Assembly: GCA_050309775.1 (NCBI GenBank)
Contig: JBNRMV010000005.1
Coordinates: forward strand, 99,366 to 163,365
DNA length: 64,000 bases
Reading direction: 5' to 3'
DNA from: DTU072 sp050309775
GTDB lineage: Bacteria > Bacillota > Clostridia > Christensenellales > DTU072
Shown: in pieces, positions 59,435 through 64,000 of the stretch
Numbering within the stretch: the first letter of the stretch is position 1
Layout: the number at the start of each line of letters is the position of its first letter
Notes under the pieces: generated by a model
Databases searched by the model: none
Seen by the model: the letters and a program-made list of their open reading frames with translations, nothing else
Told to the model about the DNA's origin: nothing
Made by a program: the position numbers and the translations under genes

Positions 59435-60064
59435 ATGGAAAACTATAACAGAACAACCTTAAAAAACCTTGCAAAAGAAAAAATAAAAGGCAAGGTGCTG
59501 AACTTATTTTTGGCAGAACTTGTTGTCCTTGCTTTGACTGGCGCGGCAAACGGCATTCCCGGACTTGGACAACTGGTCTCTATCGCCATGCTGGTACTGA
59601 CTATCGGTTTGAGCGTGTTTTATTTGAAATTTTTAGATAACGGCACAATGGATTATATGGATTTGTTCTATTCATTCAGTTTCAAGGATTTGAACAAGTA
59701 TCTGAACCACCTTGCTACCATGCTTGTGAAAATGCTGCTCATATTCCTTTGGTCACTGCTGTTCATAATACCCGGCATAGTCAAAGCCATAGCCTATTCG
59801 CAAGCCGAATACATAAAAGCCGAAAACCCCGACATAGACATAATGGACACCTTGAAAGAAAGCGAAAGGCTTATGAAAGGTCACAAAATGGAATACTTTG
59901 TACTGTGCTTAAGTTTTATCGGCTGGTGGTTCCTGGTAGTAATAACATTCTTCTTAGCCGGCATATATGTCATGCCCTATTATTCCACCACAAAAGCGCT
60001 TTTTTACCGCAACCTAGTCCCAAAAATTAAGATTGAAGCCGTTGACGGCAGCGCTGTCTTATAG
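59435..60064 (+). CDS. DUF975-family membrane protein
   Basis: 209 residues, about five membrane segments. It has the DUF975 pattern: an N-terminal amphipathic stretch (TLKNLAKEKIKGK), a central cytoplasmic part YMDLFYSFSFKDLNKYLNHL, then WSLLFIIPGIVKAIAYSQAEYIKAENPDIDIMDTLKESERLMKGHK and a further hydrophobic pair. Common in Firmicutes, function unknown. GAGGAGG precedes the ATG; a strong terminator follows. Confidence 0.9.
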   Translation: MENYNRTTLKNLAKEKIKGKVLNLFLAELVVLALTGAANGIPGLGQLVSIAMLVLTIGLSVFYLKFLDNGTMDYMDLFYSFSFKDLNKYLNHLATMLVKMLLIFLWSLLFIIPGIVKAIAYSQAEYIKAENPDIDIMDTLKESERLMKGHKMEYFVLCLSFIGWWFLVVITFFLAGIYVMPYYSTTKALFYRNLVPKIKIEAVDGSAVL

Positions 60065-60099
60065 CATTCTGCCCATACGCCGTATATTGACATTATAGT

Positions 60100-60132
60100 G
60101 TCGCTTGCCTAGTTTGCAAGCGACATTTTTTT
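60100..60132 (+). terminator. Terminator after the DUF975 gene
   Basis: GTCGCTTGC (60100-60108) and GCAAGCGAC (60116-60124) make a perfect 9-bp stem with a 7-base loop, followed by ATTTTTTT. Confidence 0.93.
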
Positions 60133-60236
60133 GCGGCGAGCCCAGGTGTTTTGTTGGCATAAAATAATCTATAAAAAAACAAAATACCTATCTCATTCCT
60201 TTAGCATAAACTCATATGTATGTTATAATGAATAAT

Positions 60237-60923
60237 ATGAAAATGACGGTGGGGAATTTCCAAAAAACGAACAGAGTTCAGACTTATCGGGAAGAACTGG
60301 CAAACTGGGTGACGCATGCCATATCTGCTGCCGCAGTGATTATTCTTATGCCCTTTGTCGGCATCTATATGCGCAACTCAGGTTCGGGCGCAAAAGACAT
60401 TGTCGGAGTAATGGTTTTTCTTTTCAGCATCTTCCTCATGTTCCTTATGTCAACGCTGTACCATGCGACAAAACCCGACACACAAAACAAGGTTTTGATG
60501 CGAAAACTTGACCATATCTTTATTTTTGTTGCCATAGCCGGCTCAAGCACGCCGCTGGCGCTTTCTTTCGTATGGAATATTCCGGGTTACGGCAAACCGC
60601 TGGCCATAATTATGCTTTGCATTCAATGGCTTATGGTTATAGGCGGCGCAGTTTTTAAGGCGCGCTCAAAAGCAACCAAGTTGACCGTCACGCTGCCGAT
60701 ATATATGATAATGGGGTGGCTTTTGGTTTTCACCTTTCCGCTTTTCATAAAATATGAGCAATTGCCCCTATTTATTTCCATATTAGCCGGAGGGTTGTTC
60801 TATACTTTAGGCGTCATTGCCTTTGCTTTCAAGCACATAAAATACACACATACGCTGTGGCATTTTTTTGTGACTTTCGGCGCCGCCTCACATATTATAG
60901 GAATTTGTTTTTTCTTTAGATAA
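60237..60923 (+). CDS. Hemolysin III / TrhA-family membrane protein
   Basis: 228 residues, seven membrane helices. The PAQR/hemolysin III fold shows ELANWVTHAISAAAV, LMSTLYHA and KLDHIFIFVAIAGSSTPLAL, with metal-type His and Asp residues, and C-terminal HTLWHFFVTFGAASHIIG. YqfA/TrhA proteins adjust membrane lipid homeostasis. Start: a TATAAT lies at 60224-60229, so the ATGs at 60216 and 60228 are inside the promoter; ATG 60237 or 60243 is more likely and the leader would be nearly absent. Its 3' end overlaps the RNase R 3' end by 8 bases. Confidence 0.85.
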   Translation: MKMTVGNFQKTNRVQTYREELANWVTHAISAAAVIILMPFVGIYMRNSGSGAKDIVGVMVFLFSIFLMFLMSTLYHATKPDTQNKVLMRKLDHIFIFVAIAGSSTPLALSFVWNIPGYGKPLAIIMLCIQWLMVIGGAVFKARSKATKLTVTLPIYMIMGWLLVFTFPLFIKYEQLPLFISILAGGLFYTLGVIAFAFKHIKYTHTLWHFFVTFGAASHIIGICFFFR

Positions 60924-63033
60924 TTGATTTTCCCGAACGCGGTTTTTTTCGCAAATGTCCGCTGACATCGCTGACTATTGTCATATCGATGCGCCGTGTT
61001 TCTGTGTTCGCCGATACTATCTCCACTTCAACTTCGTCGCTCATTTGAAATGCGTATTTTGTGCCGACCAGTCGATAATTCTTTTCATCAATTTCATATC
61101 TGTCCTTGGGCATCTGTTCAATGCTGACAAACCCCTCTACTGTGTTGTCAAGCATGACAAATATACCGGCATTTATTATACCGCTGACAACGCCTTTGTA
61201 CCTTTCGCCGATATGCTTTTGCATAAACATTACTTTATAATAATCGTCAATATCCCTTTCGGCGCGCTCGGCGGCAACTTCTCTTTCCGATGATATCGCC
61301 GCTGCGCTTTCGCAATAGATTTTGAAGCGTGAAGCAAAAGTTTCGTTTGCTTGGTTGTTGATTATAGTTTTAAGAGCTCTGTGGACCATAAGGTCGGGAT
61401 AGCGCCTTATCGGAGAAGTAAAATGGCAATAGTCGTCGATAGACAGTCCGAAGTGTCCGGAATTGGTCGTCATATATTTTGCTTTCTGCATGGAGCGCAG
61501 CATAATTTTGTTGATTATCGGCTCCGCCTTATCGCCTTTTATCCGCTCCAGCAAATCGCTGAATACCTTTGGCGTGGCGCCCTTTGATATATCCATATCA
61601 AACCCCAACCCTTTTATGAACTGCATAAAAGCCGCCAGCTTTTGCTCGTTTACAGGCTCATGCACGCGATATACGCATGGCACATTCTTTTTTTCAACAA
61701 ATGCCGCAACTGTTTGATTTGCCGTTATCATAAACTGTTCGATTATGTTGTTGCTGATTTCATAGGGATAGGGATATATGTCCTCCACCTCTCCGTTTTT
61801 GTCCAGCACTATTTTGCTTTCACTAGAAACAAAGTTTATAGACCCGTTGTCATTTCGTTTTTTTGTGATAATGTCAGCAAGCTCCGCTGCGTTTTCGATG
61901 AGCGCTAAAACCGCGCTATACTTTTCTCGCAACAGCGTATCGCCCTGCAATATCTTCGTCACTTCGGAATAAGTCATGCGAAAATCCGATTTAATGATAG
62001 ATTCATAAAAAGCCGCCTGCGTGACATCTCCTTTGCCGTTCAGGTCCATCTCCACAGTCACCGCCAGTTTGTCTTCACCGGGGCGCAATGAGCATACTCC
62101 GTTGCTTATTGCTTCGGGCAGCATGGGAAAAACCGACTCGGGAAAATATACGCTTGTCGCCCTTTTCAGCGCCTCTTTATCAATAGCGCCGCCCAATTTG
62201 ACATAATGCGCCACGTCAGCAATATGCACATAAAGTTTATATCCGTTTTGAGTTTTTTCCACGCTTATTGCATCGTCAAAATCCTTGGCGTCCTCACCGT
62301 CAATGGTGATTGTCAGCAGATTGCGCATATCTTTTCTTTCCGCAGCAGTATATTTTATTTTTTCGGCAGCAGCAATTACCTCCGGAGGAAAGCTCTCCTC
62401 AAAGCCATAGCTACGCAAAATTGCCAGCACTTCTGTATTTTTTTGGCCTCGTTTGCCCAGTACCGCCGTTACCTCGCCTGAAGGCTTGCCTGTTTTTTCA
62501 TCAATTTGCACGCTGACGACGACTTTTTCGCCGACCTTGGCGCCTTTTAGCAGTTCTTTAGATACAAAAATATCCTTAAAGTAGCTGTCATCATCGGGTT
62601 CTACAAAATAATAACTACCGCTCTGTATGAGCGTACCTACAAGCTGTTTTATTCCGCGGCTGACAATCTCCGTCACCATTCCTTCGCTGTCGCCCACCAA
62701 TCGGGTCAATACGGTATCGCCGTGCATAGCGCCATTCAATGCCTTGTTGGGAATGAATATATCCTCACCCTTGTCCTCGCGAATGAGGAATGCAAAGCCC
62801 CGTCTGTTGCCTTGTATCTGTCCTTTGAAAATATTTTTTTCGGAAAATACCGCAACTTTGCCGTTGCCGCAATCCACAATGCTTGAATTGGATTTTAGCC
62901 GACGCAGCGCTTTTTCAAGTTCTCTCTTGTCACCGCGAGAAACAAAGCCCAGCTTTCGGGCAAGTTCGCCCTGAGTCAAACCCCGACAACCTGATTCTTT
63001 TATTTTTTGTAATATCTTTTCATAAAATGTCAT
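60916..63033 (-). CDS. rnr: Ribonuclease R
   Basis: 705 residues. Domain order: N-terminal winged helix (GLTQGELARKLGFVSRGDKRELEKAL), cold-shock domains (GFAFLIREDKGEDIFIPNKALNGAMHGDTV), the RNB catalytic domain with TIDGEDAKDFDDAIS (metal Asp cluster) and DYCHFTSPIRRYPDLMVHRAL, then an S1 domain (YKGVVSGIINAGIFVMLDNTVEGFVSIEQM). A 3'-5' exoribonuclease that can work through structured RNA, for mRNA and rRNA quality control. The C-terminus is short (KKPRSGKSII), without the long basic tail found in enteric RNase R. Confidence 0.96.
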   Translation of the reverse strand: MTFYEKILQKIKESGCRGLTQGELARKLGFVSRGDKRELEKALRRLKSNSSIVDCGNGKVAVFSEKNIFKGQIQGNRRGFAFLIREDKGEDIFIPNKALNGAMHGDTVLTRLVGDSEGMVTEIVSRGIKQLVGTLIQSGSYYFVEPDDDSYFKDIFVSKELLKGAKVGEKVVVSVQIDEKTGKPSGEVTAVLGKRGQKNTEVLAILRSYGFEESFPPEVIAAAEKIKYTAAERKDMRNLLTITIDGEDAKDFDDAISVEKTQNGYKLYVHIADVAHYVKLGGAIDKEALKRATSVYFPESVFPMLPEAISNGVCSLRPGEDKLAVTVEMDLNGKGDVTQAAFYESIIKSDFRMTYSEVTKILQGDTLLREKYSAVLALIENAAELADIITKKRNDNGSINFVSSESKIVLDKNGEVEDIYPYPYEISNNIIEQFMITANQTVAAFVEKKNVPCVYRVHEPVNEQKLAAFMQFIKGLGFDMDISKGATPKVFSDLLERIKGDKAEPIINKIMLRSMQKAKYMTTNSGHFGLSIDDYCHFTSPIRRYPDLMVHRALKTIINNQANETFASRFKIYCESAAAISSEREVAAERAERDIDDYYKVMFMQKHIGERYKGVVSGIINAGIFVMLDNTVEGFVSIEQMPKDRYEIDEKNYRLVGTKYAFQMSDEVEVEIVSANTETRRIDMTIVSDVSGHLRKKPRSGKSII

Positions 63034-63130
63034 GTTTTTGCCTTTGTATCTTTTATCTATAATTAGTATTCTTGTTGTTTATATAATTATCATAACATTA
63101 TAAAAACCATTAAACAAGCAAGCCGACGCA

Positions 63131-63694
63131 TCATAAAGAATCCAACAGAATTTTCAGCGCAATTGCAATCAATATTGCGCCGCCCAGCATTTCAGAATAG
63201 TTCTTGAAAATCTTGTTGAGTTTGTTGCCAGTCAATGCGCCAAAGAACGACAACACAAATGCCGTCACACCGATGACAAGCGACGGCGCAACAATGCGGA
63301 CATTCATGACAGCCATGCCCACCCCCGCCATCAACGCATCAATGCTTGTTGCCACAGCCAGCAATGTCATATTACCCCATCGCAATATTTCATTAGGCGC
63401 TTTGCATATGCCGCTTTCTTTGTGGTTTTTGCTTTCAAAAAACATATTGACGCCAACCACCGTAAGGAGAGCAAAGGCTACCCAGCCGCCCCAATCATTT
63501 AGCACAGGAGCAAAGGTCCGTCCTACCAGCCAGCCAATAAGCGACATTGCCGCTTGAAAGCCGCCAAAATATCCGCCAAACAGCAGCGCTTGACCATGCG
63601 TGACATTCTTAATCGCCGCCCCGTTTGCTATGGCTACGGCAAACGCATCCATAGCAAGACCTAATGCTATGACAAAAATCTCAAAAAAGCTCAT
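63131..63694 (-). CDS. mntP: Putative manganese efflux pump MntP
   Basis: 187 residues from the ATG at 63694; upstream in-frame Mets would need 38 extra residues unlike the family. Six membrane helices. The signature ALGLAMDAFAVAIANG with the membrane Asp at the N-terminus is repeated as ATSIDALMAGVGMAVMNV in the second half. It exports Mn2+. No Shine-Dalgarno and no yybP-ykoY riboswitch are seen in the 80 bases upstream. Confidence 0.88.
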   Translation of the reverse strand: MSFFEIFVIALGLAMDAFAVAIANGAAIKNVTHGQALLFGGYFGGFQAAMSLIGWLVGRTFAPVLNDWGGWVAFALLTVVGVNMFFESKNHKESGICKAPNEILRWGNMTLLAVATSIDALMAGVGMAVMNVRIVAPSLVIGVTAFVLSFFGALTGNKLNKIFKNYSEMLGGAILIAIALKILLDSL

Positions 63695-63773
63695 AACGGT
63701 ATAATATACAAAAAAACGCAAGCCAATATGCGGAATTTTATTTCTTGTAAAATGCTGTTTATATAATTTTGTC

Positions 63774-63806
63774 ATAAAAAAAGGCTGTATGCATTCACAT
63801 ACAGCC
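63774..63806 (-). terminator. Terminator of the gene entering from the right edge
   Basis: Minus strand GGCTGTATG (63798-63806), 6-base loop, CATACAGCC (63783-63791), then TTTTTTT. Perfect stem. Confidence 0.95.
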
Positions 63807-63824
63807 ATCTTATAAATTATGGTA

Positions 63825-64000
63825 TCAATCTATCTTATAACCATACTCTTGATTGCCCGGCACTCCGTTTACGATAACAACAGCTGTGAACTCAATTTCG
63901 TTGTCGAATATCATACCTGAGTTGAGGACGGCGCCGGCAATGGTACCTGCGGTGACTGAGCCGCCGTTGCAGATGATATCGCCGTTGCTGATGAGGTAGC
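63825..64000 (-). CDS. C-terminal end of an unidentified protein
   Basis: The last 58 codons lie in the window and end at a TGA at 63825-63827: the fragment reads about YLISNGDIICNGG, TAGTIAGAVLNSG, EIEFTAVVIVNG and stops after YGYKID. It is Gly/Asn/Ile-rich and probably beta-structured, like a secreted or surface protein. No family recognised; a perfect terminator follows 19 bases later. Confidence 0.7.
   Translation of the reverse strand, partial: YLISNGDIICNGGSVTAGTIAGAVLNSGMIFDNEIEFTAVVIVNGVPGNQEYGYKID

Noticed and set aside
63695..63773. yybP-ykoY manganese riboswitch before mntP
   Set aside because: The region is short and AT-rich, with no paired helices of that class that I can find.
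1..64000. CRISPR arrays, prophage genes, toxin-antitoxin pairs, rRNA
   Set aside because: No regularly spaced direct repeats, no phage structural or integrase genes and no rRNA sequence were found on either strand.

Overview
The window looks like a chromosomal segment of an anaerobic, Gram-positive bacterium of the Firmicutes/Clostridia type. The evidence is strong AGGAGG-like ribosome sites, TTGNNN-17-TATAAT promoters, Firmicutes gene sets (RNase J, PadR with a HAAS-type partner, DUF975, rsmD-coaD followed by a coiled-coil gene), anaerobic metabolism (indolepyruvate:ferredoxin oxidoreductase, rubredoxin, a sodium-pumping decarboxylase beta subunit) and huge repeat-built surface proteins. No sortase-type LPXTG end is visible on the surface proteins whose C-termini lie here: two are lipoproteins and one carries a C-terminal membrane helix. 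No phage, CRISPR array, insertion sequence or rRNA was seen. I could not assign a genus.

Layout. 1-6311: 5' end of a >2,070-residue lipoprotein of Ig-like and MBG repeats, with its own promoter. 6403-16611: a minus-strand unit made of a second giant Ig-like lipoprotein, a class III aminotransferase, an FGGY kinase, an aldolase-fold protein without metal ligands, an intact class II aldolase, and a RAYT-like transposase-fold protein without its HUH histidines. 16679-19671: an operon of a PfkB kinase, a split CehA (beta-sandwich and PHP domains as separate genes) and a GDPD-like protein. 19788-19985: tRNA-Ser(GCU). 20036-23488: alpha/beta hydrolase, FAD reductase, polysaccharide deacetylase. 23543-24994 (plus strand): decarboxylase beta subunit and a 51-residue single-helix protein. 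25031-28987: RluA-type pseudouridine synthase, acyl-CoA synthetase, sugar isomerase-like protein, glutaredoxin, rubredoxin.

29145-29750: a plus-strand membrane protein of unknown function. 29875-45752: a long co-directional run of a 2,150-residue GLUG/MBG membrane protein, a BspA-type LRR lipoprotein, GlmS, RNase J, a U32 protein, a glycosyltransferase and BioY. 45948-47116: a PadR regulator and its membrane partner behind a promoter with a perfect palindrome. 47153-57923: one ten-gene operon with a promoter at one end and a terminator at the other: aconitase-family hydratase, PaaK, IorA, IorB, PaaK, ACT protein, alanine racemase, 5-formyl-THF cyclo-ligase, an RsmD-CoaD fusion and a coiled-coil protein. 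57975-63808: zinc-ribbon protein, class II FBP aldolase, DUF975 protein, TrhA/hemolysin III, RNase R and MntP. 63825-64000: the end of another secreted-type protein.

The most interesting items are the aminotransferase/kinase/paired-aldolase operon with its pseudo-aldolase and pseudo-transposase, the RsmD-CoaD fusion, the split CehA, an alanine racemase whose N-terminus can only be reached from a non-standard start codon, the PadR palindrome, and a short nearly identical DNA tract shared by the two otherwise divergent PaaK genes.
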